Source: Combretum micranthum (taxonomy: Eukaryota; Streptophyta; Magnoliopsida; Myrtales; Combretaceae). Taken from it: a stretch of DNA of 64,000 nt. The position numbers and the translations under genes were made by a program. Below, in pieces: positions 36,359 through 48,838 of this stretch. The notes beneath the pieces were generated by a model, which did not search any database, had not been told where the DNA came from, and was given only the letters and a program-made list of their open reading frames with translations. The DNA is taken from contig JAMXBD010000644.1 of assembly GCA_024138025.1 (NCBI GenBank), positions 372,001 through 436,000 of the forward strand. Direction: 5' to 3'. How positions within the stretch are numbered: the first letter of the stretch is position 1; each line of letters opens with the position of its first letter.

Positions 36359-36535
36359 CTTGTGGTTGCAATAAATTTTATATAGGACTTTGCAACTTAC
36401 CCATTTACCACTTCGACTTAGGTGAGTTGATGCATTGATTTTGTAGATGCAAGGTTCTCCTAAGATAGTCATGCACACATCATGTAGATCACATGTCTTG
36501 CATGTGACTTTAGAGTATTGATGAGGAAATGACAT
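36359..36535 (-). CDS. Candidate first exon of an unknown gene (weak)
   Basis: On the minus strand an ATG at 36535 opens 59 codons rich in Cys (VTCKTCDLHDVCMT, then GEPCIYK, then GKWVSCKVLYKIYCNHK). They end at a good donor site, AAG/GTAGAT, at 36358. A TATA-like CCTATAAATA lies about 245 bases upstream. I recognise no protein family. If real, the next exon would lie beyond the long-TIR and CACTA insertion, which would then sit in an intron or have broken the gene. A chance frame or a transposon remnant is equally possible. Confidence 0.2.
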
Positions 36536-36780
36536 TTGATTATGAGATGGTTTGGAGAGAATGATAGGAAGGAGAAACGAGCAATCTCAGTGTTTCAAAC
36601 ACACAAGTGACAAGTAAGGAAGTTTGAGTAGACCTCACGCATCAACCTTATCGTTCTAAATTAATTGAGGTAGTGCACACTTGAGTTTCCTAGTTTAATC
36701 TTTGCGAATGAGGTCTCCTCTATGGAATGGTATTTTGTCTTTTCTCTCCAAAAGTTTTGAAATGAGGAGGAGTGACCAAG

Positions 36781-36790
36781 TATTTATAGG
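36781..36790 (-). promoter_or_regulatory. TATA-like box upstream of the candidate exon
   Basis: CCTATAAATA on the minus strand, followed by leader-like sequence without long ORFs up to the ATG at 36535. It may instead belong to an unidentified LTR fragment. Confidence 0.3.
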
Positions 36791-37408
36791 CACTGGCATG
36801 GGTGACAATTGTCAAATCATCTTAGTTATTGATGGATGATATGGAGCAAGCTCAATTCATGGTTATTCAAAATAAACTCCTCATGGTCTTAGGACAATAG
36901 TCATCTCATGTCTACATGAGCCTATTAAGAGAAGTTGGATGTGGCGAACTAGTTTAACAATCTTTGTTTCAATCCCACCAAGCCAAATCTCTCCATCTCA
37001 TCCAATAATTGAATTGAATTAGCAAAGCCCTGTCACTGAATCAACAAGTCAAATCCAAATAAATAATAATATTTATATTTCCTTAAAGCTCATTTACAGA
37101 TTTTTATGATTACATCCCATATGATTTCTATTTTTGTGGTGGTAGTACAAGTGTGTAAGACTTTATAAAAGTGGTGGAAATTCAAAATGTAGGATAATTT
37201 CAATTCTTTTTATGGACTACTCATTAGTGTTAAAACTATTGGTAGATGGACAAACTGTGATTTTTATTTTCTTTTAGAGTTGTAGCAAATGTAAGACTAG
37301 GATTAATTGACATTTATGAAAAATTTAAAGAGGACATGATGGTTTATTATGTATATTTTAGATTTCACTTAGTTTTCTGAGTCTTTTGTATTCATATTGA
37401 TGCAGGAC
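36791..37408. other. Intergenic DNA upstream of the SurE gene
   Basis: AT-rich, unique-looking sequence. I see no ORF, repeat or RNA gene that can be supported. Confidence 0.5.
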
Positions 37409-37560
37409 TGTCACACCCTTATTTCAGGACATGACATAGATATTGCAGTGGAAATACAATAACATATAACAATCTTAATTAATGCGTGAGATGATTTAGA
37501 TGTTTTATTAGAAGTTAGGAAGTAGTTCAATTAAATTTTGATATAATTATACATTTTTAC
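37409..37560 (-). repeat. Possible LTR end fragment
   Basis: The sequence starting TGTCACACCCTTATTTCAGG resembles the TGT(A/C)AC(A/G)CCC ends of plant Gypsy LTRs, as in the element B LTR at 6216. No partner or target duplication was found, and the inner boundary is arbitrary. Confidence 0.3.
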
Positions 37561-37776
37561 ATATATGTATATGTAATATGCACTCTACATAGAGGTTTGG
37601 CAATGAATATAATGGTGTCACCTCTATATATTATAGATGTTCGGGAAAGCGTTGGCGCCGGTCTACAACATAGGGCATGCATGCAAGAAACCAAATCTTT
37701 TGCCATTAATATATTGATTTTTCGAAATTCTCATTAAGGAGGCTTCATAGGTACTTACCAATCTTCCAAGCACACT

Positions 37777-37790
37777 TATATATATAATAT
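37777..37790 (+). promoter_or_regulatory. Probable TATA box of the SurE gene
   Basis: TATATATATAATAT, 66 to 79 bases upstream of the ATG at 37856, a normal distance for a plant gene with a short leader. No other promoter element is clear. Confidence 0.45.
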
Positions 37791-37855
37791 TTAGTCTAAA
37801 ATTCTCCTTCAACGCTCCTTTGCTTTTACAATTTCTCTTATTTTATATGTCTAAA

Positions 37856-40800
37856 ATGTCAACAAGATACGGCGAAGCCACTGGTAGCTTCCAAGATGAG
37901 CGACCAACGATCTTGGTGACTAACGACGACGGCATTAATGCTCCTGGCTTAAGAGCTCTTGTCCATGTCCTTGTCTCTGCCAATCTCTTCAACGTCCAAG
38001 TTTGTGCTCCTGATTCGTACGTCCACCTGTCTCTCTATATATGTGAATTCACGTTTCTCGTAATTAAGCTGGAATATTCAAATCTTCTCGTTATATATTT
38101 GCAACCACATTTTATAATTTATTTTCTCTTAATTCGCGCATACCATTCTAGCAAGGAATATTTTAAACTTCTATTTATAGTTCCAATTTATTATGTGATT
38201 ATAGGGAGGTTCTATTGTCAAAGGTATTTAGATCCACCTCTCATACTTCAAAACTTAATAAAATAAAAATAATAAAATAAATCCATTACTTTTAGGAACA
38301 TTGTTCGAAAATATAATATATACACGTGGGTGTATGTATTTATACATATTTATTTATTTATTTATGTTTAGCCCCCTTACTTCTATAGCTAGTAATATTT
38401 TGAGTCAAATTTGGTCTGCCACCGATTGTAATTTGAAAATGTTTGTTTTCGTACTTTCTGAAATTAAATTTACAGGGAAAACACAGGTGTTAGTCATAGT
38501 ATTACTTGGCGCAATGCTCTTGATGTCAAGCCAGTTGATATAGAGGGAGCAACTGCATATTCTGCCTCGGGTTTGTTTGTAACTTGTGCATATTATGATG
38601 CTGTTGGTCTTAATATTCTTTATGATTTATCTGAGGTAAAATAAGGGCGGGGGAAAGGATGTCAAAGTAATTTTCCTTCTTTTAATTTATATTTTTAAAC
38701 GCTCAATTTCAAAAATAGAAATTAGTGCAATTAATCCAATCATTAAAGGTTACATTTGTGAAAAAAAAAAAATGATAGTTTGTTTTGATTGAAGAAAAAT
38801 TCTATGGTTTTGTAGCGGTTATAATAGTATCGATTCTAATAGATTTTTTGTAATCATGATCCAATCTCTGAAAAATTTTTATACTTATTTTTCTTATAAT
38901 TAATTTAATTTTGTATCAATAGCAGTACGGTTCCATGAGGGGACCGAAAAAATTTCCAGAATGAAAATATTTTTATTTTATGGTACTCGGATTTGTCTTG
39001 AAAGAATCAAGCCTTCTCCAGAAATGAATATTGTTATAAGACTAGTCTCCTAATTTGTTCCCATTGGTTTTTATTTTAATTGTTTCATGCGAGTGACAGG
39101 AACTCCAGCAGACTCTGCTTCCTTAGGCCTCTCAAAGTCCCTGTTTCCCTCGATTGCTGAACTGGTATTTCAAATCAATTATCTTGTATAGTCACCATTT
39201 GATTGCATGAGAGCCTCTAATTCTGCAGTCGGAAATTTTCTATAATTTAGTATCTGAACCTCTTTTTCCTTCTTTTTATTTTAATTCAATATATGTACAT
39301 TCAATTTAGTTATAATTTGGTATTTGTACTTTTCGATTTGGTCAGTGATTTAATATCCATAAATTTCACTATGGTTAAATCCAATTAAAAATTCAAAAAA
39401 TGGCAAGAGTTTTTGTAATCCAGTGGCATGAACACCAATCTCTCAACATGATTGATATAGTTTCGTTTCCTCGTTGTGGTATAGTATCTAGGAAAAGAAA
39501 ATGTCCCCAAAAAAGAAAAAAAAATCTAGCAGCTTTGTACAGGAACATGCTTTATCGTGTACAAGCTGCCTCTTCCTTCAACCTCTTTTCTTAAATTTTG
39601 GAAGATTTGCTTCTAGGATGATACTTTTTAGGACTGTACTTCATATGGGGGAAAAACATTATTATCTACTGAATGTTGATATGTTGTTAGCTGAAAGATA
39701 TGTCTTTCGTTAAATGCATGCATCCTGCCAATAGACTGACATATGATGCATGCAGAAGTAACCAAAAGACAGAGACTACGAGCACCAAATTTAGCTGGAA
39801 GAAGATTTCATCAGAAAATAGAGGAAAAACTATAAATTCACGTACTAAAAGGGACACTAATATGGAAATCGGGAGTTCTTTTCCATTAACATGGCTACCA
39901 GTTTTCTTGGGAAGCATCTCAATAACGAAAAATCTTGAGTGGGAATTACTCACCACATGTATCAATAGTGCCACGAGCCATTTTATATCAGCTACTCTTG
40001 CATCCTTGCATTATGCCTTGAAAATACTGCAATTTCACACACTGTTTTATTTGTTTCTTTTTTCTTTTAGTGGAATTTTGTTTTATTTGTTGCTTATAAC
40101 AATGTTTTCTGTTTTTGGTGGATAGGTAATCAGTGGCATTAACCTGGGTAACAATTGTGGTTATAATATGTTAGTCCCGTATTCTTTTATCTGCTTTCGT
40201 CGGCAAATATTTTACTTAGTATAGCAGAGCAAAAGAGCTTTTGCTTTTTGATATTGGATAAAGTTTCTGCGTTCCTATTGAATGTTCAAACATGGAACTT
40301 GGCTTCTTGATTTAGCAATGGAAAGAATTAGCGCACTTATTTGATGAAAGAGCGAATTAATGACCAAATTCATAGACAAGATAATGAGTCATGAGCACTT
40401 TGATTAGGGTCTGTTTGTTTCGTCATTTTCCTATAGTTTTGGCTTCAAATTTTACTAGTTTTCAATAGACTATTGATGAAAAATAGGCAATTTTACTCAT
40501 AAACCATTCAAACAGACTAAATACTGCTATGAAGTAGATATGATATAGATACTGTTACTGATACCAATAAAAAACAAACCATGCTACTCTTAATCCTCAT
40601 CAAGGTAACTTCAGTTTGCTCGATCAGCTAAAATTTCCATCCTACCCTTTCAATACTATCAGACCTACCCTAAACAGTCAATTTGAAAAGTTACATCCTA
40701 CCCTTTCAATACTACCACACCTATCCTAAACAAGCAATTTGAAACACATCCTAGACATCCTAGTAAGAAAGAGATTGTTGCATCTTCATTAAAACCAATG

Positions 40801-42705
40801 TTATTCTTACAAGTATTAACTGCATAACCAGTTGTTCAGTTGACTGAAACTATTGAGATATACTTCTTTACGTCGTGAGGCGTTGCAGTGTCCATTCTGG
40901 CACGGTTGCTGGTGCTCGCGAAGCATTCATGAGTGGAGTTCCTGCTGTCTCTATTTCATATGATTGGTATGTAATATTTTCTTAGCGTACATTACATACT
41001 TCCATGGAACCGAACCACAACAAGCTTTTGAAACAGCCATCATTCAATTATTTTTTGGTCCCGTTTTTGGCCTAACCTTGTGGAAGAAATTTACAAGCAT
41101 GGGCCACATTTTCAGGGTAGAAGGCATAAGTGATATCGTGCACTTCACGTATGCTGCTGAGGCATGCATACCTATAATAAATGCAATGCTAGAAGAGAAC
41201 AGAAAGTCTAATTTTCTAAAAAGATGTTTCTTAAATGTTGAATTACCGGCAGATATTAACCACCACAAGGTAAGCATCAATGGTACGTTAATTTTCCTAT
41301 TCATTAGCTTCTTTAAGAGTTAGGACATTTGTTTGACATCCTCCCCTTGCTCTGCCTACTTGTGAAAAAGGCAATAGTTGACCTTGGGCTTAACAACAAC
41401 AACAACAACAATAATAATAGACTTCTTTGGGTTGAAGACTAGTGAGATACAAGCAGAATTATTAGTGTGTGTTATAACTAGGGCTACAACTCTTTGATGT
41501 AAAATTTTAAACTTATGGATATGGTGCGAACTATTATATTCACTAATTAATATTTCCTCTTGCTTGTGAGCTTAATAATGACTATGATCCATTAAGAGGA
41601 TGGCTTGGTAGCTTAATTATACCAAAGTAATATACAAGGATTGGGATTCTTGAACTCTTACTTTAATACCATGTTATAAAACAAGCCCCACAACCATCTG
41701 ATATAAAGCTTAAATTTATGAATATGGTATGGACTATTAAATTTATTATTCAACGGAGTAACTATGGTTTTTACTCTAGCTACAATAATACTTGAAATTC
41801 CAAAGGGCTTATTGACTAATGCTTCTTTTGACTCTGTATTTTCCCCTGGAAAGGGTTATAAGCTGACAAAGCAAGGCAGAAGCAAACTCCATTTCAGTTG
41901 GAGGCAAGTATCTACTGACAAGCCTGCAAGAAAAATCTTATCAACAATGGCAATGGATACAAATTCAGCCGTAAAGACAAAACCACATCCATCAATAACA
42001 GAGCCACAGACACTAAAATTTGCTAGACAAGTAGGTTTTATTAATCATTTTGCCTCAATGTATCTATCATGTGGGAATTTTGTATTGCTATGAAAAAATT
42101 CTTTTGGAAAGCAGATGTTCATCTTCATTCCTTTTGTTAAACTAACAATCAATATTTTTGCCTTGGTAGTTTTGATTTACTGAAAGCCTTCATTAACGAT
42201 GGGAAATCCTGAAACCATGTTTCAATTATCACTTCCATTTTCCCTACGAGCTCATTGAAGAGGAAGTCTTATCATTCTCTATAAAAAATTGCAAATCTAT
42301 GCTTAAGATGTTTCCATTTCAACAACTCTCAAAATGACCAAAAAAGAAAATGCTCATCAAGCATTCAGCTAAAATTTTTTTGGAAAATATAATCGATGAT
42401 GGGTTAGAAATCTGATTATGACGGGAAATTCACATGCACGTTTCCGTTTTTGGATGTTTGCAGCTGAGGGAAGACCTTGTCGATGATGGTGATGATTTTG
42501 CAGATCGTAAGTTCCTTAGGGAAGGATACGTAAGTATTATTTTGAGTACTCGTTTTACCATGTAATCATAGTTGATTTGACAAAATTGTTCATTCAGATT
42601 ACTGTCACACCTCTTGGAGCTCTTTCCCGTGCTGAGATAGATGATGAGAAGTTTGTTCAAGATTGGTTGCCAAAGATGACTAATGCATCTTGGCCAACCC
42701 CATAA
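37856..42705 (+). CDS. surE: SurE-type survival protein / 5'-nucleotidase (nine exons)
   Basis: Exons: 37856-38016, 38476-38570, 39100-39164, 40126-40169, 40889-40966, 41116-41269, 41854-42030, 42464-42529 and 42598-42705. All eight introns are GT-AG, phases agree at every junction, and the product is 315 residues without a stop. An in-frame ATG at 37847 would add three. The family consists of metal-dependent phosphatases acting on nucleoside monophosphates and other small phosphates. Visible motifs are [13 protein letters not shown] (metal-binding Asp pair, residues 24-25), [12 protein letters not shown] (conserved Ser region), [32 protein letters not shown] (SGxNxGxN), [24 protein letters not shown], and [11 protein letters not shown] near the end. 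No signal peptide is evident, so it is probably cytosolic. Length and layout fit plant SurE proteins. It is the only clear host gene and looks functional; exact splice sites need a transcript. Confidence 0.93.
41488..41753. repeat. Diverged direct repeat in SurE intron 6
   Basis: Two stretches of about 63 bp (41488-41550 and 41690-41753) share ACAAC..(T/C)TGAT(G/A)TAAA, then TTTAT(G)GAATATGGT-like and (G/T)ACTATTA words. Nearby AATACCATGTTATAAAAC resembles sequence close to a Copia-type primer site read in reverse. An old transposon remnant is likely. An (AAC)n run lies at about 41391-41411. Confidence 0.45.
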
Positions 42706-43308
42706 TGCGATTTTTCCCTACATTGAGCATTCAAAAAATGTATTCCAGCCTATATTGTACAAGCGTTGCTGTAATCTCTTTGCAATTCAACTGTACTTTT
42801 GCCTAATTCATATGTACTTGAAGAAACACTAGACAGGGAAATTTGTTTCTTGCAAAAGGATTTCAATATGATAGCACAAAATAAGAACTCTGAGGTCTAT
42901 ATTGGGAGAATATCTCCATATTTCAGTTTTGACATTGTCTACAATCCTGTGGGCTCAGAGGTTCGCATGGAATAGAAATGAATCCACAACAACTCTGAAT
43001 GCCTACTTTTGAGGAACACCACAAGTGTTTCTACAATAGCAACAACAATGAATTCTTACTCACTTTCTAGCATCCACTATATAAATCTTATTTTTGCATT
43101 ATGCTCTATCATGAATATTTTTATTAATATCTGAATCTGCATATCATACCTTAAGGACATGACCAATCTACAATGTGTTCTTATTACTTAATAAGTTGTT
43201 ACGACACAGAATAGAAGACATTCGAGATGGCTAGATGAGTACGTAGTATAATAGATTTATAAATCGTGTAATGTTTACAAGTGATTGTAACTAGATATAG
43301 TTAGTAAA
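42706..43308. other. 3' flank of the SurE gene
   Basis: AT-rich; the SurE 3' UTR presumably occupies the first 100 to 200 bases, but no canonical AATAAA is seen. From about 43197 (TGTTACGACAC) the sequence may be the start of the 5' LTR of the Gypsy element whose gag lies at 63316, but this is only inferred. Confidence 0.4.
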
Positions 43309-43344
43309 TGTAAGCCCCTAGATTTTTAAGCTACGGTTTATGTT

Positions 43345-45945
43345 TGTCGAGCCTGGGTTTCGATTTTCAACTCAATTCCTTTAATCCGATTTATACTAAA
43401 TCTTAATCCATTCAATACGAATCCTCGACTAAGACTTAAAGGAAATTTTGAATTTTTTTTATAAATATTTTGGAGTCGCCACTCGACTAAAGTTGAGAGA
43501 AAAAATAAACCAAAGATTTTGGTTTTGCTACTGATCTACGAAAAAAAATCGTTTTGATTACAAGAACCAGAAATTAACCTGAAATCGGGGGCTAACCTAT
43601 TAAAACCTAAACGGTTACCACTTTAACTTTCCAAATTTAAATTGCTTTCTTTTAAACCCTAACTTCAAATTTTAAATTATTTAGAAAGATCTAACTAACT
43701 AAACCTATGGTTAATATGCACCAAAATACTAATCTAATCAAATTCCATCAATGATCATATATAATCTAAGAACTCGAAATATTCAAATTAATCAAATCTA
43801 ATCAAACTCTATCAATATTTATATATTCTAAACTAAATTAACAAATCAAACAAATTCATAAAAATAATTTTTTATATATTTTAAGTCGCCCATTTAGGTG
43901 CCTACGTACCCACTAATCAGGATCAGACCACATGTGATTCTTTTAGAAAAATTTAATTTGTTGGTTAATTTTAGAATTTTTTGAAATCTTTTCGCTTTAA
44001 GTTTATTACATTTTATTAATTTTATCAAAATTAATTGTTTTCGATATGGATCCTAAATCTATCAATTTTAGGTTTTTTTTTCCTTTGCTTTTTCATGAAA
44101 ATGAATTTTTCTAAGTGATAAAAATTTTAGAACAAGAAATCATAATCACATATCATGCATATCAATTCACCTTACATGTTATGAAATTATTACAAGGAAT
44201 ATCAATATTTAACAAGTTAATCAAAACAATATCATGACATGGTCAAGATTTATATATCATTAAAGTTACATTATGAAGGGCAAGATCTCAATATGGTATG
44301 GTGAAATCATAAAATTCAATGTTATTATAATCAAGGTCATTACTATAAGGCAAAATCATGGCATAAAGGGATTCTTAATGACTATCATCATACATCATCA
44401 CATAATTTCATATATTATAAACATAAAACTCTAGAAATCTTATGTATTCCTTATATCATGACATGATTATAGTTATGTTATCAATGATAAGATCTTAATG
44501 TAATTCTATAAACAAATACCTAACATGATACATATCACAAAATTTAATTTTATCACAAACAAGATCATCACCATATTAATGCAAAATGATAGAACATTCA
44601 AAAACTATATCATGACAAATTATATCATAGATTTCAATTCAATAGTTTTAGAACACGTTTACGAGACAAATCTTTCATTGACAAGAAAAAAAAATAAATT
44701 ATAATGATCATACTATCATGATTAAAGCTATTACTAATTTTACATATTTTTAAAATTTTAAAATAACACAACACATTCATAACAGATTTTGACATTATAA
44801 TTATATACTAATTTTTATCTTTCCTATTTCTATTTTCCTATTTTTTAAAATTATAATATAACTATTGTCATTATTATATTATTATTATTATTATTATTAT
44901 ATATATTATTATTATTATTATTTAAAGTTGGAAAACATACCTGATTGCGCTTAGGATGAATGGAATCAGAGCAACGCCCTTTGGTCCAACGGGGGGAGAG
45001 ATCGGCTGGAGCTCCGGTTGGTTTCAACGGCAAGCTTCGTAGCCAACGATGGGATCCAGCAACAGGAGGGTGGTGGAGCTCCGGTGATCTCGTATTCCAA
45101 CCGCCTAGGTTAGACGAACGCGCGAATGGGAAGGGAAATGGAATCGGACGTCAATGAGGATTGAAGATTTCGACTTCCAATTTTCCGATTTAGCCTGATC
45201 CGTGGAGTAATTTGATTAATCTTGCCCGGAAAACTTCAAAGTCGAAACTTTATCATTGAAAAGCTAATTTCAAGAATCTTAAATCAAATATTTTTTGTGA
45301 TTTGTATGGAGTTTTTTTTTTTCTTTGTCCCCCCTTTTGTTCTTTTTTTCTTTATATTTATAAAGCTAAGGTTTCAAGACGTTTTTTATTCAAATTCGAA
45401 AAACAATCGGGCTACAACGGTTATAATCTTCACTTAAATACTTATAGCTATCATTAACGTTCTAATATTAATAAACAACACACGTTTTTAGCAAAATTTA
45501 CGGATTTTGTGTTTTTTTCAGAAACTAAAAAAATGAGTTTTTTTCAAATTTCAAGTCCGGATTTGAAATCCTTATTGTTGATCAATATGCCTAAATTAAA
45601 TATCAAAACAAACTACTTCATGCCTAGTTTTAAATTATGTATTTGGTTTGTAAAAAGCGAGTCCGAAAATGGGTCGAAAACAGGCTCGAATATGACCCAT
45701 CGGGCGGCTGGAGGTCGAAGACGATGAACAGTAATTAAAATTTTTTTTTTAGAAATATATAATTCTATATATTATATATATTACATCTATTATATTTATT
45801 TCCCTTAATTTGATTTATTTTTTCTAATTTTCATTCCTAATTATTAATACTTATAGTTGCAAAAAAATTGTTTAATTTAGTTATATATATACTAAGATTA
45901 ACAAATAATTTGACAAAAAATAAATGTCAAAATGAGGTGTCTACA
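43345..45945 (-). repeat. 3' LTR of element E
   Basis: In element orientation it runs from TGTAGACACCTCATTTTGAC to GGCTCGACA. It matches 56083-58591 with many small changes. A GC-rich patch lies at about 44945-45150 and an (ATT)n tract at 44876-44922. Confidence 0.93.
44876..44922. repeat. (ATT)n microsatellite in the element E 3' LTR
   Basis: Two runs of ATT separated by ATATATAT. The other LTR has a shorter run at about 57553-57575, so the repeat length changed after insertion. Confidence 0.88.
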
Positions 45946-45955
45946 GCCCCTCTTT
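45946..45955 (-). other. Polypurine tract of element E
   Basis: AAAGAGGGGC on the minus strand, immediately before the 3' LTR, which starts TGTAGACACC. Confidence 0.8.
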
Positions 45956-46025
45956 GTGATGAGGTTTGTCAAAACCTTATCACAAAGATAAAGTAGACCT
46001 CATTTTGGCTTTAACTTATCTGGAA

Positions 46026-46770
46026 TTCCCACTTCTTGAGCGGGGTGAGAGCTTTTTCATTTTCTGAAATGCTCCTTGGACCTCTTCCTGAGCAAGGATG
46101 CTTCATGTACTGAACCATACCTTGATTCAGGTCTCACATATTGAGTCCTTACTTGAAAGGAGGTCGTTTTCTGAGCGGAGATAGGATTACTTTCTTGAGT
46201 AGAGATGAAGTTGTTTCTCAAGCAGAAATGATTCATGTTTTGAACCATCGCTTTAAGCTGGCTTCGCTTCTTGAGCAGAGGTGATTCATGTTCTAAAACG
46301 CCTCTTGAATTGTGTTGCTTCTTGAGCAGAGGTGATTCATGTTTTGAAACGCTTCTTCAAAATGACTTGCTTCTTGAGCTGGCACTTGATTTAGATAAGC
46401 GCTCCTTAAGCTGGCATTTATCTTAGATTTGATACAAGCACGCTCCTTGAGTTGGCACTTGATTTGGATAGGCGCTCTTGAGCTGGCCTATGATTTGGTT
46501 CAAACGTGCTCCTTAAGCTGGCATTTATCTTAGATTTGATACAAGCACACTCCTTGAGCTGGCACTTGATTTGGATAGGCGCTTCTTGGGATGGCCTTTA
46601 GTTTAGATGTAGTATGTGTGCGTTCCTTGAGCTGGCATATGATTTGGCACAAACACGCTCCTTGAGCTAGCGATTGGCTTAGATGTAGTATATGTGCGCT
46701 CCTTGAGTTGGCATTAACTTGGATATGCGCTCCTTGGACTAGGTCTCATGTTCTGATCCCTAAATCTCAT
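46026..46770 (-). repeat. Tandem-repeat field in the 3' UTR of element E
   Basis: On the plus strand the core CTCCTTGAGCTGGCA and its variants recur about ten times between 46375 and 46740. A longer unit of about 107 bp is seen twice (GCTCCTTAAGCTGGCATTTA at 46401 and 46508). On the left side a second motif, TTCTTGAGCAGAGGTGATTC, recurs at about 46270, 46319 and less exactly elsewhere. It lies between integrase and the polypurine tract, where Tat/Ogre elements are known to carry hypervariable repeats. Confidence 0.85.
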
Positions 46771-47409
46771 GTCCTGAGATCTTGATTTCCTCTTGCTTCA
46801 CGTGGCTTCTAGAGCTAATTTCCTGAAAGACATAATCCTAGCAATATATTCATTTTATTATCATTTATTTTTTTATTATTTTTCTCTTTCAAAACTTACC
46901 GGATTTTTGTAGAAGCTTCTAAACTTGTTAAACCTCTTGGTGAAGTCTGCTCATCACTAGGTTTACTCCGTCAGACTAGAGCGCATTCACAGTGGCTATC
47001 CTTTGAATTGAGTATCTCTGTTTGTCTTTTGATGGTCTTGATGATGGAACGATATAGGAGATGGTTCTTAGAGTCTCCCTTACTTTGCAGTTTGAGCTTA
47101 CCTACTTCTTATGCTATTCCCCTAAAATAGGCATTTCTTTTAAGCAAAGATCAAATCTTAAAGTATTATAATGTTTTTATAACTTTATCAATTGCTCAAA
47201 CTCTCTCTCTTACGATACGCCCATGTTTTAAATATTTAGGAGATATAAGGATGGAAGAAAAATTATTAATCAAAGTGGATGGTCAATGAGCGATCTGATG
47301 ATTGGGGACTGCTAGAGAAATCTTTTTATCGATAGATAACAAAAATTAGATCACACATAGACAAAGTAGTCAACACATTTTTGAACTTGATAGAATTTTC
47401 ATTAATTTC

Positions 47410-48556
47410 TCAAGAGTAGTACAACTTGACCGCATCAGAATTTACAGGGTCTTTCAAATCTGGACCATCCATTCTAGTCAAAATCGATGCACCACAAGGC
47501 AACACCCTCTTTACTACATATGGTCCTTTGTAATTAGGAGTAAACTTTCCTCTAGGATCTTGAACATTCGAGAGTACTTTTCTCAAGACTAAATCTCCTT
47601 CTTTGAAATTTCTCAGGCGAACTTTCTTATTGAATGTTTGAGCGATTCTTTGTTGGTAAAGCTGACCATGGTATAGGGCGGTCATCCTCCTTTCATCAAT
47701 GAGATTTAACTGATCAATCCTGTTTCTCACCCATTCAGCTTCATTCAATTCAGTTTCTACCAATATTCTAAGTGATGGGATTTCAACTTCAACTGGCAAA
47801 ACTGCTTCCACACCATAGACTAATGAATAGGGGGTTGCCCCTGTTGATACTCTGATGGATGTTCGATAGGCCATGAGTGCAAAGGGTAGCATCTCGTGCC
47901 AATCTTTGTAAATGATAGCCATTTTCTCTATTATTTTCCTGATGTTCTTGTTGGCTGCTTCAACTGCTTCATTCATCTGAGGTCGATATGGGGTAGAGTT
48001 TCGATGTTTGATCCCAAAATTTTAGCGCAATTCAACATTAATTTGTTGTTCAAATTGGTACCGTTGCTATAATGATTGTATCAGGGACTCCATATCTAGC
48101 TATGATATCTCTCTTGATGAACTTGACAACTACTCCTTTAGTAACATCAGCGTACAAGAATGCTTCAACCCATTTGGTAAAGTAGTTGATCGCCACTAAT
48201 ATAAATCGGTGACCATTTGAGGCTTTTGGCGAAATTGGCCCTATCATGTCCATACCCCACATTGAGAAGGGCCAAGGCGAAGATAATGACTGCAATTCTT
48301 TGGGAGGAGCATTCATCTTGTTAGAGTATATCTGGCACAAGTGACAATGTCTCACATGTTTAATACAATCTGATTCCATAGTTATCCAGAAATAACCCAT
48401 CCTCATAATCTTCTTAGCTAGCATATATCCATTCATGTGAGGTCCACATATCCCTTCATGGACTTCCCTCATCAACATATCTGCTTCTGCCTCATCTACG
48501 CATCTTAAGAGAGTAGTATCAAATGATTTTTTGTATAATGTATTACCACTGAGCAT
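47410..48556 (-). pseudogene. pol: Integrase of element E
   Basis: Two open pieces (48556-48050 and 47976-47410) are separated by a frameshift. The first has a CHLCQ zinc-finger end and the first catalytic Asp in MWGMDMIGPI, followed by FTKWVEA. The second begins with the catalytic Glu block (MNEAVEAANKNIRKIIEKM), then WHEMLPFALMAYRTS, GATPYSLVYGVEAVLPVEVE and the GPY/F-like region GKFTPNYKGPYVVKRVL. The central Asp, expected just before NGT near 48060, is lost through a small deletion. There is no chromodomain, as expected for this lineage. Confidence 0.92.
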
Positions 48557-48838
48557 GAAATGAACTGCTAAGCGTCTTAGTGTTCTTCGCTCCTTTATTG
48601 AAGCATTTTCAGGGTATTTTCCATCTTAGAGGAATTCTTTGATATTAGCATATCAGGGATCTTTCTTTGGGACTTCCTCGGTATTCAAGCAAAATGCCGG
48701 TTCCTCCTCAATGCGAACCTTTAAGGGCTGGATCTCAACTCCATCAGTGATATGAATCATAGATGCTAATGTGGCCAATGCATCCGCGAACTGGTTCTGG
48801 TTTCTTGGCATATAAGTGAATGATATTTCTTTGAATTT

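Noticed and set aside
38301..41323. Open frames inside the SurE gene (38301-38543, 39400-40125, 40964-41323)
   Set aside because: They read through introns or run in other frames. The exon parts that match the family are already in the nine-exon model, and the remaining residues have no family resemblance.
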